A stretch of DNA of 64,000 nt from Parathalassolituus penaei (lineage in GTDB: Bacteria > Pseudomonadota > Gammaproteobacteria > Pseudomonadales > Oceanobacteraceae): NCBI RefSeq assembly GCF_026626885.1, contig NZ_JAPNOA010000009.1, forward strand, positions 16,744 to 80,743. The letters run 5' to 3'. Both the position numbers and the translations under genes were made by a program. Below the pieces are notes generated by a model. It was not told where the DNA came from and did no database searches. It was given only the letters and a program-made list of their open reading frames with translations. Position 1 is the stretch's first letter. The number at the start of each line of letters is the position of its first letter. Below, one piece after another: positions 35,701-42,706 of the stretch.

Positions 35701-35928
35701 AAACCGGGCTACCAGGCCCTGTGTGACGCCGCCGTCAGCCGCCTCCGACCGGTATCCATGGCCGCCCTCACCACCATCCTCGGCATGTTACCCCTGCTGA
35801 TCGACCCGTTCTTCAGCGCCATGGCCGTGGTAATCACCTTCGGACTGGGCTTCGCCACCGTACTGACACTGGGAGTTGTACCCGTGCTCTATAGCTTCAC
35901 CCACCGAATACAAGTGCAACGGAACTGA
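32782..35928 (+). CDS. RND efflux pump, inner-membrane subunit (system 2)
   Basis: This 1048-residue pump has 12 helices and two large periplasmic loops. A hydrophilic Pro/Asn/His-rich N-terminal extension of about 28 residues precedes helix 1. Helix 4 reads GMLVDNALVITEGI: the first relay Asp is kept but the second (AcrB Asp408) is Asn. Helix 10 keeps the relay Lys in SGMIVKNGIVLVD. This combination occurs in a TriC-like subgroup, as far as I recall. It is probably controlled by the MarR gene upstream. Its TGA stop is followed after five bases by a heptamer array. Confidence 0.92.
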   Translation: MSAIQPPSNHHSTPNHQPASNNPPPGNNEATWFITNKTTSWLTLLILLIGGLIAYMQLGRLEDPPFTIKEAMVVVYYPGASPAQVEEEVTARLEDAIQSLAYVDDVDSISRAGMSQIHLKIKTGYRSSQLPQIWDELRRKVNDKASSLPTGTSAPVVLDNFGDVYGMLLAVSGEGFSYPQLNDYAEYLKRELVTADGVSSIDIAGDQNEVVFITISREQLNNLGIPLTRLYSLLQSRNAVVAAGSLRTGDEQIRIYPFGEFTSVEELGDLLISQPGSDRLIRLRDIATVSRGVSDNPTHFTGFNGQPALHLGIAFRPGVNVVEAGAALRRQIAALDSTRPLGMELHTIYDQPAEVAQSSDGFILNLALSVLIVIAVLLVFMGLRPGLIIGAILLLTILGTLIVMKALAIDLHRISLGALIIALGMLVDNALVITEGIMIGLQRGQSRLYAAWAIVHQTRWPLLGATVIAIVAFAPIGLSPDDVGEFVGSLFYVLLISLLISWFTALTLTPFLCDLLLKAPVPTTNSANHTEADPYAGVLYQAYKTLLQTMLHHRVLTSILMIVLLGAAVLGFTQVKQSFFPPSNTPMFLVDLWLPEGTDLQATRRQAEQLEHWYQNQSGVEYTSSSSGRGDLRFMLTYAVEKEYAAYAQVMVRADSLDSIPPLIRAGREYGQNNMADAQLIFRRLQIGPGTPAKIEARFSGPDPQELRRLANEAEAILHADTAADNIRHNWRQRVKVIRPHLNEENARRAGVTREDLDNLLQLTYSGRTVGVYREGTHQLGIVLRLPEHQRSDIDGLSGLQIWSPVYNRYIPLQQVVEQVDVVFEDPLVLRLNRKRTLQVLADPALDSGQTADELFRRVRPQIEAIALPAGYQLEWGGEYESSRKAQANVFASLPMGYLLMFVITILLFNEVRSALVIWACVPLAIIGVSAGMLLLRAEFGFMALLGFLSLSGMIVKNGIVLVDQIRLEEQTGKPGYQALCDAAVSRLRPVSMAALTTILGMLPLLIDPFFSAMAVVITFGLGFATVLTLGVVPVLYSFTHRIQVQRN

Positions 35929-35933
35929 GCTGA

Positions 35934-35982
35934 GTCGGACGTCGGGCGTCGGGCGTCGGGCGTCGGGCGTCGGGCGTCGGGC
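35934..35982 (+). repeat. Heptamer array, 7 units (left flank of copy E4a)
   Basis: GTCGGAC is followed by six GTCGGGC, beginning five bases after the pump's stop codon. The units read GTC-first in the direction of the pump gene. Confidence 0.95.
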
Positions 35983-36092
35983 GCAATTGTTACTAAAAGT
36001 AGGCTGGTGCACAGCGAAGCGTGCCCAGCATCAGCGATACGCCGAAATGCCATCGCGGCCAACGGCCGACTCCTACAAGAAAACGCAGTTTT

Positions 36093-36244
36093 ACCCACCA
36101 AAGGTGGCCGCCAAATGCCCATCTGGGCGAGCCGGGATTCACCGCAACGGCCGACCCAGCCGGGGCATGGATGCCCCGCCAGGCCGGGGGACAAGGTCCC
36201 CCAAGAGAGCAAGCGGCTGTGCCAATTAACAAACCGAGTAGCCG
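36093..36244 (+). repeat. Structured intergenic element, copy E4a (internally deleted)
   Basis: The first hairpin is CCACC-AAA-GGTGG, a compensatory variant of CCAGC-GCA-GCTGG. The GGGGCAT-GG-ATGCCCC hairpin is followed directly by GCCAGGCCGGGGGACAAGG, so H4, the 3' half of the long-range stem and the AGCCC hairpin are missing. The two sides of the deletion share CCGG-type sequence, as expected for recombination at short repeats. The copy ends in the usual CCGAGTAGC. Confidence 0.9.
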
Positions 36245-36250
36245 CCAGAA

Positions 36251-36292
36251 GTCGGACGTCGGACGTCGGACGTCGGACGTCGGACGTCGGAC
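36251..36292 (+). repeat. Heptamer array, 6 units (between copies E4a and E4b)
   Basis: Six perfect GTCGGAC units separate the two tandem copies of the structured element. The uniform GTCGGAC variant differs from the GTCGGGC array 270 bases upstream, so each array seems to have been homogenised separately. Confidence 0.95.
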
Positions 36293-36321
36293 GCAACAGC
36301 ATCCACCAACACACCGCTTAA

Positions 36322-36578
36322 ACCCAGCGCAGCTGGCTGCCCAACTGCCCATCTGGGCGAGCCGGGATTCACCGCAACGGCCGACCCGGCCGGGGCATGG
36401 ATGCCCCGCCAGGCCAGTTGGTACAGGGATGTACCATCTGGCCGGGGTCGAAACGCCGTTGTCGGTGAATACCGGATAAACGAGCCCAGTCGGGCTAAGC
36501 AGGGGGAGGCCCGCCCGGCCGGGGGACAAGGTCCCCCACGAGGGCAAGCAGCCAGGCCAATTAACAAGCCGAGTAGCC
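36322..36578 (+). repeat. Structured intergenic element, copy E4b (full length)
   Basis: A 257-base complete copy. Hairpins: CCAGC-GCA-GCTGG; GCCCATCTGGGC; GGGGCAT-GG-ATGCCCC; H4 at 36412-36443 with GGCCAG/CTGGCC and GGTACA-GGGA-TGTACC; AGCCC-AGTC-GGGCT; GGGGGAC-AAG-GTCCCCC. The long-range stem pairs CCGG-GATTCACCG-CAACGG with CCGTTG-T-CGGTGAAT-A-CCGG and encloses the GGGGCAT hairpin and H4. H4 differs from other copies at several positions on both strands of the stem. Confidence 0.92.
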
Positions 36579-36739
36579 GTCTGAAGTCTGAAGTCTGAAG
36601 TCTGAAGTCTGAAGTCTGAAGTCTGAAGTCTGAAGTCTGAAGTCTGAAGTCTGAAGTCTGAAGTCTGAAGTCTGAAGTCTGAAGTCTGAAGTCTGAAGTC
36701 TGAAGTCGGACGCATGAAGTCAGACGTCGGACGTCGGAG
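36579..36739 (+). repeat. Heptamer array, 23 units, GTCTGAA variant (right flank of copy E4b)
   Basis: Eighteen GTCTGAA are followed by GTCGGAC, GCATGAA, GTCAGAC, GTCGGAC and GTCGGAG, all in 7-base register. It is the longest heptamer array here. It is the only one next to a gene end that reads GTC-first away from the neighbouring gene's direction (that gene, at 36757, runs leftward). Confidence 0.95.
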
Positions 36740-36756
36740 CCTATCGAGGTTAACCC

Positions 36757-37557
36757 TTAATCCTCAATAATCGCCACCGCACGGGTCCAGCCCGCTGATG
36801 CGGCGCGGATCTTGTGCGGGAAGCAGCTGACCATAAAGCCAGTTGCTGGCAATGCCTCAAGGTTATGCATTTTTTCCAGATGGCAGTAACCAATATGGCG
36901 TCCGGCTTTGTGGCCTTCCCAGATCAGCGATTTATCGCCAGTCTCCGCGACTTTTTTGGCCGTGTAGGAAAACGGCGCGTCCCAGCTCCAGGCGTCGATA
37001 CCGGTCAGGCGCACACCACGATCCAGCAGATACATGGTGGCTTCGTAACCCATACCACAACCGGTATTCACAAAGTCCGGCTGGCCGTAACGACTGCCCG
37101 CACGAGTATTGACCAGCACAATATCCAGTGGCTGCAGTTCGTGGCCGATGCGTTTCAGCTCAGCTTCAACATCAGCAGCGGTGGCTACATATCCATCCGG
37201 GAAGTGACGGAAATCGAGTTTTACACCCGGCTGAAAGCACCATTCCAGCGGCACTTCGTCGATGGTCATGGATGGGCGTTTCTCCCCCAGCAGCTCATCC
37301 TGGGTGGAGTGAAAGTGCCACGGCGCATCCAGGTGAGTGCCACTGTGCGTGGTCAGGGTTACCCACTCGGCAGCCGCCGCTTCACCATCCGGAAAATCTT
37401 CTTCTTTGGTGCCGGGCAGCATGGCCAGAAACTCATGCAGGGTGTCGGCGTGTTTCTGGTAGGTGATTTTCGGTGCCAGTGGTGGTGGGTCTGACAACAC
37501 GTCGTTTTCGAGGAAAATCGACAGATCGATAAAACGGCGATTCGGGTTGCGCTTCAT
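36757..37557 (-). CDS. Cyclase-family (kynurenine formamidase-like) metal-dependent hydrolase
   Basis: This 266-residue protein of the cyclase family (PF04199) has the metal-binding motif THSGTHLDAPWHF (HxGTHxDxPxH). Other family features are DIVLVNTRAG and GIDAWSWDAPF. Members hydrolyse amides or lactones, as in arylformamidase. The start is ATG 37557, eight bases after AAGGAC; a 27-codon longer frame is unsupported. It is the last gene of the catabolic cluster and probably opens an amide, lactone or similar ring intermediate. Confidence 0.85.
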   Translation of the reverse strand: MKRNPNRRFIDLSIFLENDVLSDPPPLAPKITYQKHADTLHEFLAMLPGTKEEDFPDGEAAAAEWVTLTTHSGTHLDAPWHFHSTQDELLGEKRPSMTIDEVPLEWCFQPGVKLDFRHFPDGYVATAADVEAELKRIGHELQPLDIVLVNTRAGSRYGQPDFVNTGCGMGYEATMYLLDRGVRLTGIDAWSWDAPFSYTAKKVAETGDKSLIWEGHKAGRHIGYCHLEKMHNLEALPATGFMVSCFPHKIRAASAGWTRAVAIIED

Positions 37558-37638
37558 AAGAGTGTCCTTTGATGACGGAATGTTGTTATTGGAGTTGTTC
37601 TCAAACGTGTGACGATCAAACGGCGGGGCAAACCCCAT

Positions 37639-38859
37639 TCAGTGCGACGAGCGCGGCACAACAGCAGCACGGTTATCCGTTGCCCACTGCAGCCGCAGGA
37701 AACAACCGAATGCCAGTACCGCCACCATGGCCACCATCAGACCCAGCCCCTGATAACCACTGGCGTCTACCAGCACGCCGGCCAGCAATGGGCCAATGGC
37801 CGAGCCAATCATCAACATCGCCGGAGTCGCCGCCAGCGCCCGACCACTGGTGTCGAGACGGGCGATCAGGCCAAACAGGAAGGTATGGGTAAAAATCATC
37901 ACCCCTACCCACACCACCGCCGCGAAGGCGAATAACCACAGGCTCTGCACCTGGGTAACCGCCAATGCCAGCAGCAGTTGGCACACCGGGCCCGCCAGTA
38001 GCACTCGTCCGGCCGCCAGACGTTTTTCCAGCAAGGCCGCCAGCACCGGAGGCACCAGATTAAACAGCCCTACCCCGATCAGAATGCTGGTAACGGTTTG
38101 CAGGCCGTAACCGCGGTCCATGCCAATACGTTCAACAAAACTGAACAACATGGCGTTGGCGAGGGACATACAACCGATACCCAACATGCCCATCCACACC
38201 ACTTTCGGAATCGGTGCTTTCAGCTGGGTCGACGTCGGTGCCGACGAATCCGCCTGATTTTCCGCAACAGACTGTGACTGACCGAGCCACATCAGCGCGG
38301 CGACAGCAGCGGTAAAGGTCGCCAATGCAAACAGCACAAACAGCGTTGCGGCACCGGCTTTTTCAACAATCACCGGGCCGCTGCCCAGCACCAGAATGCC
38401 GAACAACCCCAGCGCCAGACCGGCCATGGCAAATACCCGGTGCGGATTGGCGCTGCGGCCCATCAGGCCATGCACACAAGAAAGTGCCGTACCTGCGCCG
38501 ATACCACCTAACGCGTGTAACAGCGCCATCAAGACGTAGGTTTGCACCAGAAACAGCGAGGCGAATGCCAGAGTTGCCAGCGCAAAACCACCAACAATGA
38601 CCCGTTGTGCGGGCCAGCGCCCAAATCGCGGTGCCAGTACCAGACTGGCCATTACCTGACCGGCGAGAAACAGGGTTACCAGCAGTCCGGCTTGCGCCGG
38701 TGCCAGCCCCATCGAACCGATCAAGGCAGCGCCAACCCACACAGGCAGGGCTACCAGATCCAGCATGCCGGCGCAGTGAGCAATCAACAGTGCTGCCGTT
38801 GCTCCCCGCCCCCGTGCTTCGGCACTTGCGGTGCGGATGTTGTGCGGAGAATGGCTCAT
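37639..38859 (-). CDS. MFS permease of the catabolic cluster
   Basis: This 406-residue protein has 12 hydrophobic segments and a central hydrophilic loop (residues about 190-215). The start is ATG 38859 after GAGGAGAAA; an upstream 33-codon extension overlaps the monooxygenase gene and is rejected. It lies 11 bases after that gene, so co-transcription is likely. It probably imports the cluster's substrate, though export cannot be excluded. Confidence 0.82.
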   Translation of the reverse strand: MSHSPHNIRTASAEARGRGATAALLIAHCAGMLDLVALPVWVGAALIGSMGLAPAQAGLLVTLFLAGQVMASLVLAPRFGRWPAQRVIVGGFALATLAFASLFLVQTYVLMALLHALGGIGAGTALSCVHGLMGRSANPHRVFAMAGLALGLFGILVLGSGPVIVEKAGAATLFVLFALATFTAAVAALMWLGQSQSVAENQADSSAPTSTQLKAPIPKVVWMGMLGIGCMSLANAMLFSFVERIGMDRGYGLQTVTSILIGVGLFNLVPPVLAALLEKRLAAGRVLLAGPVCQLLLALAVTQVQSLWLFAFAAVVWVGVMIFTHTFLFGLIARLDTSGRALAATPAMLMIGSAIGPLLAGVLVDASGYQGLGLMVAMVAVLAFGCFLRLQWATDNRAAVVPRSSH

Positions 38860-38870
38860 CGCGTTTCTCC

Positions 38871-40001
38871 TCAGATAGGTTGGGCCAGTGCTGCCATTGA
38901 AGCCGCCATGATGCGGGCATGTTCGGCCTTGTCGCCGCCGTTGATCTCGATATGACACAGACGCTCGGAGTTCTTCACCACCAGCTCACAACGGGACCAG
39001 CGACGCTGATGGAACGCGTCCAGCGCTGATTGCAGATCGGTGGCGTTCACCAGCTCCTGCGCCAGCACCATGCCACTCTCGATACCAATACCGGCACCGG
39101 AAGCCAGATGCGGCGTGGTTGCCGCCACCGTGTCACCAATCATCACCAGACGTCCGCGGTTCCAAGGCGTAGGCACCAGCAGATTACCCAGCGGGCGATA
39201 GTCGATATTGGCACCCGGCTGATACAGATGCGGAATCATGGATTGCAGCAGCGGGTCCGGGAACGGACGCAGCAGTCCGGCACAAACATCAGCCCAGGTA
39301 GAAGGCTCAATAAACTCATGGGTTGGGCGGTCTTCGGTAATAAACAGATACATCTGGGTCGCCGATACCGGGTTCACGCCAATCTTGATGTGTTCAGCGG
39401 TCCAGATGGTCGGACGTTCGATATGCGCCGGACGCGGCAACACCGCACGCCAGACGCCCTGCCCGATGTATTGCGGTGGTACAACTTCCGGGAAGAAACG
39501 ACCACGCAGCTGCGAGTGCACACCATCTGCGCCCACCACCAGGTCGTAAACACGCTGTTCACCATCTTCGAAGGTAACGCGCACGCCGTTATCCAGCAGT
39601 TCCAGATCCTGATAACTGCTGCCCAGACGCACATTCACGCCCGCCGCCAGCGTGGCCTCGGACAGAATCTTCGCCAGCACCGGGCGCAAAATGCCACCAC
39701 CACCCGCTACATCCGAGCCAACCGGTTGCGGGGTTGGCAAACGGGCAATGTGCTGGCCAGTCGGGGTATACAGATCCACCCCGCTCGATACCCAGCCCTG
39801 TTCGCGGAACTGTTCGTACAGGCCCATTTGCTGCAGTGCACGCAGGGTCGAACCGTTGATGGAGATACCGGCACCCAGTGGACACCAGTCTGGATCGATC
39901 TCGATCAGATCCACCGCAATACCGGCTTTTTGCAGACAAATAGCGGCGGTCATACCGGAAAAGCCACCACCAATAACCAGAACGTTGCTGACGACACTCA
40001 T
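38871..40001 (-). CDS. FAD-dependent aromatic monooxygenase (salicylate hydroxylase-like)
   Basis: This 376-residue class A flavoprotein monooxygenase has an N-terminal GGGFSGMTAA dinucleotide fold, the acidic end of beta-2 (DLIEIDP), the DG motif VVGADGVHSQLR, and GDTVAATTPHLASGAGIGIE, which binds the FAD ribityl. Such enzymes hydroxylate an aromatic or N-heteroaromatic ring with NAD(P)H and oxygen. It presumably supplies the dihydroxylated ring for the extradiol-type dioxygenase at 40487. A Rieske protein gene lies just upstream. Confidence 0.88.
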   Translation of the reverse strand: MSVVSNVLVIGGGFSGMTAAICLQKAGIAVDLIEIDPDWCPLGAGISINGSTLRALQQMGLYEQFREQGWVSSGVDLYTPTGQHIARLPTPQPVGSDVAGGGGILRPVLAKILSEATLAAGVNVRLGSSYQDLELLDNGVRVTFEDGEQRVYDLVVGADGVHSQLRGRFFPEVVPPQYIGQGVWRAVLPRPAHIERPTIWTAEHIKIGVNPVSATQMYLFITEDRPTHEFIEPSTWADVCAGLLRPFPDPLLQSMIPHLYQPGANIDYRPLGNLLVPTPWNRGRLVMIGDTVAATTPHLASGAGIGIESGMVLAQELVNATDLQSALDAFHQRRWSRCELVVKNSERLCHIEINGGDKAEHARIMAASMAALAQPI

Positions 40002-40030
40002 GTTGGGTTCTCTCTTATTCTTGTTCGTGA

Positions 40031-40065
40031 AGCCTGTTGGCTTGTAAATGAGCCTGTTGGCTTGT
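40031..40065. repeat. Short direct repeat between the monooxygenase and Rieske genes
   Basis: AGCCTGTTGGCTTGT occurs at 40031-40045 and again at 40051-40065. Each copy contains the small palindrome AGCC-TGTT-GGCT. It lies in the 83-base spacer and is probably a local duplication. Confidence 0.7.
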
Positions 40066-40084
40066 GTATTCAGACGCCACCGGA

Positions 40085-40483
40085 TTAACCGGCGACGGCT
40101 GCCCTGATACGTAACCGGATTTCACCGGCCTCTTCATAAAGCCCTGGCACCGCGGTCAGATGCCCGCCCTGACACGGCCCCTGTACACACAAACCGGTAT
40201 CCGGTTCGAACAGGGCACCATGAGCGTGGCAGCACACATGGCTGCCACTGGCATTCAGGTAGGCATCCTTGCGCCATGCCATGGGCGAGCCCGGAATATG
40301 CGGGCAGCTGTTGAGCCAGCCGTACAGTTGGCCCTGATGGCGCACCACAAACATCACATCGGAATCACCGCCAGAGCGGTTATTGGCACTGCGATCCAGC
40401 CGCGCCGGACGCGGATCAAAACCGCGCGATTGCCCTTCGGCGATGTCACTGCTGGCCGCCAGGCGCACAAAGTCGGCTGTCAT
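40085..40483 (-). CDS. Rieske 2Fe-2S protein
   Basis: This 132-residue protein has Rieske cluster ligands in SCPHIPG (C60, H62) and CCHAHGALF (C85, H88), with the usual GPCQGG stretch after them. It has no signal peptide and no oxygenase domain, so it is a small ferredoxin-type electron carrier or a substrate-modifying accessory protein. It starts three bases after the VOC dioxygenase stop. A Rieske partner is not normally needed by class A flavin monooxygenases, so its electron acceptor is unclear. Confidence 0.88.
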   Translation of the reverse strand: MTADFVRLAASSDIAEGQSRGFDPRPARLDRSANNRSGGDSDVMFVVRHQGQLYGWLNSCPHIPGSPMAWRKDAYLNASGSHVCCHAHGALFEPDTGLCVQGPCQGGHLTAVPGLYEEAGEIRLRIRAAVAG

Positions 40484-40486
40484 GGC

Positions 40487-41443
40487 TCAGCCCTCGTAGT
40501 CGCCGTTGACCGGAGCACCTGGGCCCGGGAACCAGCGCTGGCGATAACCCAGCAGGAAGGCTTGCGAGGCATCAGCGCTGATCGGTGCTTCACGGGCACT
40601 CCATTCGAGATCGAACATATCCATGTCGGCGTCCATTTCAACGTGGCAGGCAAACGGGCTGTTGAAGTACCAGAACCAGTTGGAACCAAACACGTGACGA
40701 CCCGGGCCCCAGAACGCCTGATAACCTTTTTCGATAAAGTTATGGCCGTTCTGGATCACTTCGGTCGGGCCACCAAAGTGGAAAGTGAAGTGTTCAACAC
40801 CGGTCATAAAGGCCGGAGCGCCAATCAGGAAATGGGTGTGGTGATCGAGACAGCCCGGTGGCTGCAGGAATGGGCCAACACCGATGAAACGGTCGGTGCA
40901 ACGGAAGCCCAGACGCTCCACATAAAAGGCTTCGGCCTTGGCCACATCCGGAACGAAATAGACGATGTGCGACAGGGTGCGCGGCTGGATACGAGCCTTG
41001 CTGTTGTTCACCGCCAGACTGTTGATCGGACGTTGCACGGCCGCACCCGGTGCGTTGGAGATTTCACCGGCCAGATCCAGCGGGCGACGTACGGTGAGCT
41101 GGAAGCCCAGCATAAAACCGGTGTCGTCAAGGGCTTCAATCGAACCGTCATCCAGCACTTTCACCTCGCGGTCCTTGCCCAGTTCTTCGGCAATCGCGCT
41201 CAGGGTATCGGTATCGGCGACCCCGAAAATGGTCTTGCGCAACATACAACCGGCGGTTGGTGCGGCAGGCAGGCTCGGATTATCGGCACGGAACAGCACC
41301 ACCGAGGTGCCGTCCAGCGCTTCATAACAACCGCTGTTGTCATCTTCAGCAACGGTTTCCAGACCATAATCACGCAGGTACTGGCGGCAGGCTTCCAGAT
41401 CCGGAACACCAAACACCAGGCTGTCGAGTCCAATAATTTTCAT
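40487..41443 (-). CDS. VOC-superfamily, extradiol-dioxygenase-like enzyme
   Basis: The protein is about 318 residues with two VOC modules: residues 1-110 (LDSLVFGVPDLEACR) and a C-terminal metal module beginning LSHIVYFVPDVAKAEAFY. Candidate iron ligands are the His in LSHIVY, the His in GVEHFTFHF and the Glu in CHVEMDADMD, matching the His-His-Glu set of type I extradiol dioxygenases. It would cleave the ring of a catechol-like intermediate. The start may be ATG 41443 (GGAG at nine bases) or GTG 41449. It lies between the hydrolase and Rieske genes, with tight spacing. Confidence 0.82.
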   Translation of the reverse strand: MKIIGLDSLVFGVPDLEACRQYLRDYGLETVAEDDNSGCYEALDGTSVVLFRADNPSLPAAPTAGCMLRKTIFGVADTDTLSAIAEELGKDREVKVLDDGSIEALDDTGFMLGFQLTVRRPLDLAGEISNAPGAAVQRPINSLAVNNSKARIQPRTLSHIVYFVPDVAKAEAFYVERLGFRCTDRFIGVGPFLQPPGCLDHHTHFLIGAPAFMTGVEHFTFHFGGPTEVIQNGHNFIEKGYQAFWGPGRHVFGSNWFWYFNSPFACHVEMDADMDMFDLEWSAREAPISADASQAFLLGYRQRWFPGPGAPVNGDYEG

Positions 41444-41457
41444 CGTCACAGGCTCCT

Positions 41458-42627
41458 TCAGGTACGTTCGGCGGCAACACGGCCACCCAGGGTTTCAGCC
41501 ACCCAGTCGGCAATGTAGTGACCGGCGTTGATGCTGTTATCGAAGCTGGAGTGCTGCACTCCACCTTCACGGTCGGTAAAAATCTTGAGTTCGCGTTTCG
41601 GGCTGTTCACCAGCTGTTCGTAGGTGCGCTCTGCCCACTTGAGGGGAATTTGCGAGTCTTTCTGGCCGTGGGTAACCAGGAATGGCACGCGGATTTTTTC
41701 CACCACACCATCGAGGTGCACGTTCTCGGCGATCTGCATGAATTCATCGATATTGGTGGCACCCCAGACCCAGCAAACGTGGTTCCAGTAATGTGGCACC
41801 GGGAAATCGCCTTCTTTTTGCAGACGTTTTTTCTGAACATCGCGCCAGTCGTGGTTCGCGCCCCACACCACGCCACAGGCGAAACGAGGCTCAAACGCCA
41901 CCGCACGTGGGCAGTAATAACCGCCCAGCGACACGCCCTCACAGCCGATACGGCTCGGGTCAACATCGGCGCGGGTTTCGAGGTAATCCACCACCTTGCT
42001 GGCCCAGTGCTCGGTATCAAAACGGGCATGCAAACCTTGCAGACGCAGGGCTTCGCCGGTGCCCGGCTGATCCACCACCAGCGAGGCAATACCGCGCTTG
42101 GCCAGCCAGGCTGGCAGGCCCACCATGTATTTCATTTCCTTGGTGGAATCGAGGCCGTTGACCTGTACCAGTACCGGAGCCGGGCCACCGCCCCCTTCCG
42201 CGGGTACAAACAGCGCCGACAGGTGTTTGCCTTCGTATGGAATTTCCACGCGCTGGCAGGCTTCGCCACCCAGTTCCAGACCACGGGCAAAGGTGTCGAG
42301 GAAACGCTGATACAGTTCCAGACGCCCGGCCGAACCGTGCGCCTGCAGGCGTTCGCAGGTCAGCAGATAACTGGCCGCACGCTTGTACTTTTCACCGGCC
42401 GACAGCAGACGGCCTTTTTCCTCGTCTTCTAGCGCCAGCTCACACAGCTTGTTGGCCATGTTCGACCAGGTTTCGCGGAAAGCACGGGTACCTTCGGCAT
42501 CCGGCTGACGGGCCGCTTCCTGCAGCGGCGCGCACATTTCTTCGATTTCGCCAATGCGGGCGCCCATCTCGATGGCAAGATCCACCGACAGGTTCCAGAC
42601 ATAGTTGGTTGGGAAATAACGGAACAT
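41458..42627 (-). CDS. Alpha/beta hydrolase, FrsA/2,6-dihydroxypseudooxynicotine hydrolase-like
   Basis: This 389-residue protein has a long helical N-terminal domain (1-125) and an alpha/beta-hydrolase domain. The likely catalytic triad is S233 in GVSLGGYY, D324 in THGQKDSQIP and H359 in GGVQHSS. The architecture resembles C-C bond hydrolases such as 2,6-dihydroxypseudooxynicotine hydrolase, and PF06500 esterases. It would act on the ring-cleavage product or on a side-chain ketone. The start is ATG 42627 behind GGAGAACAAC. It is separated from DUF1329 by a heptamer array rather than by a terminator. Confidence 0.82.
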   Translation of the reverse strand: MFRYFPTNYVWNLSVDLAIEMGARIGEIEEMCAPLQEAARQPDAEGTRAFRETWSNMANKLCELALEDEEKGRLLSAGEKYKRAASYLLTCERLQAHGSAGRLELYQRFLDTFARGLELGGEACQRVEIPYEGKHLSALFVPAEGGGGPAPVLVQVNGLDSTKEMKYMVGLPAWLAKRGIASLVVDQPGTGEALRLQGLHARFDTEHWASKVVDYLETRADVDPSRIGCEGVSLGGYYCPRAVAFEPRFACGVVWGANHDWRDVQKKRLQKEGDFPVPHYWNHVCWVWGATNIDEFMQIAENVHLDGVVEKIRVPFLVTHGQKDSQIPLKWAERTYEQLVNSPKRELKIFTDREGGVQHSSFDNSINAGHYIADWVAETLGGRVAAERT

Positions 42628-42664
42628 GTTGTTCTCCGTTGGTTGTCAGAAATTCGGGTTCAGG

Positions 42665-42699
42665 ACCAGACGCCAGACGCCAGACGCCAGACGCCAGAC
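42665..42699 (-). repeat. Solitary heptamer array, 5 units
   Basis: Five units (one ACCAGAC, four GCCAGAC) occur without any structured element. The array begins seven bases past the DUF1329 stop. On that gene's strand the units read GTCTGGC, the same orientation rule as elsewhere. It shows that arrays can exist or persist on their own. Confidence 0.95.
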
Positions 42700-42706
42700 G
42701 CTCACA

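Noticed and set aside
35934..36739. Possible CRISPR array
   Set aside because: The repeats are 7-base units with no spacers and there is no cas gene; the longer repeats are separate copies of one element.
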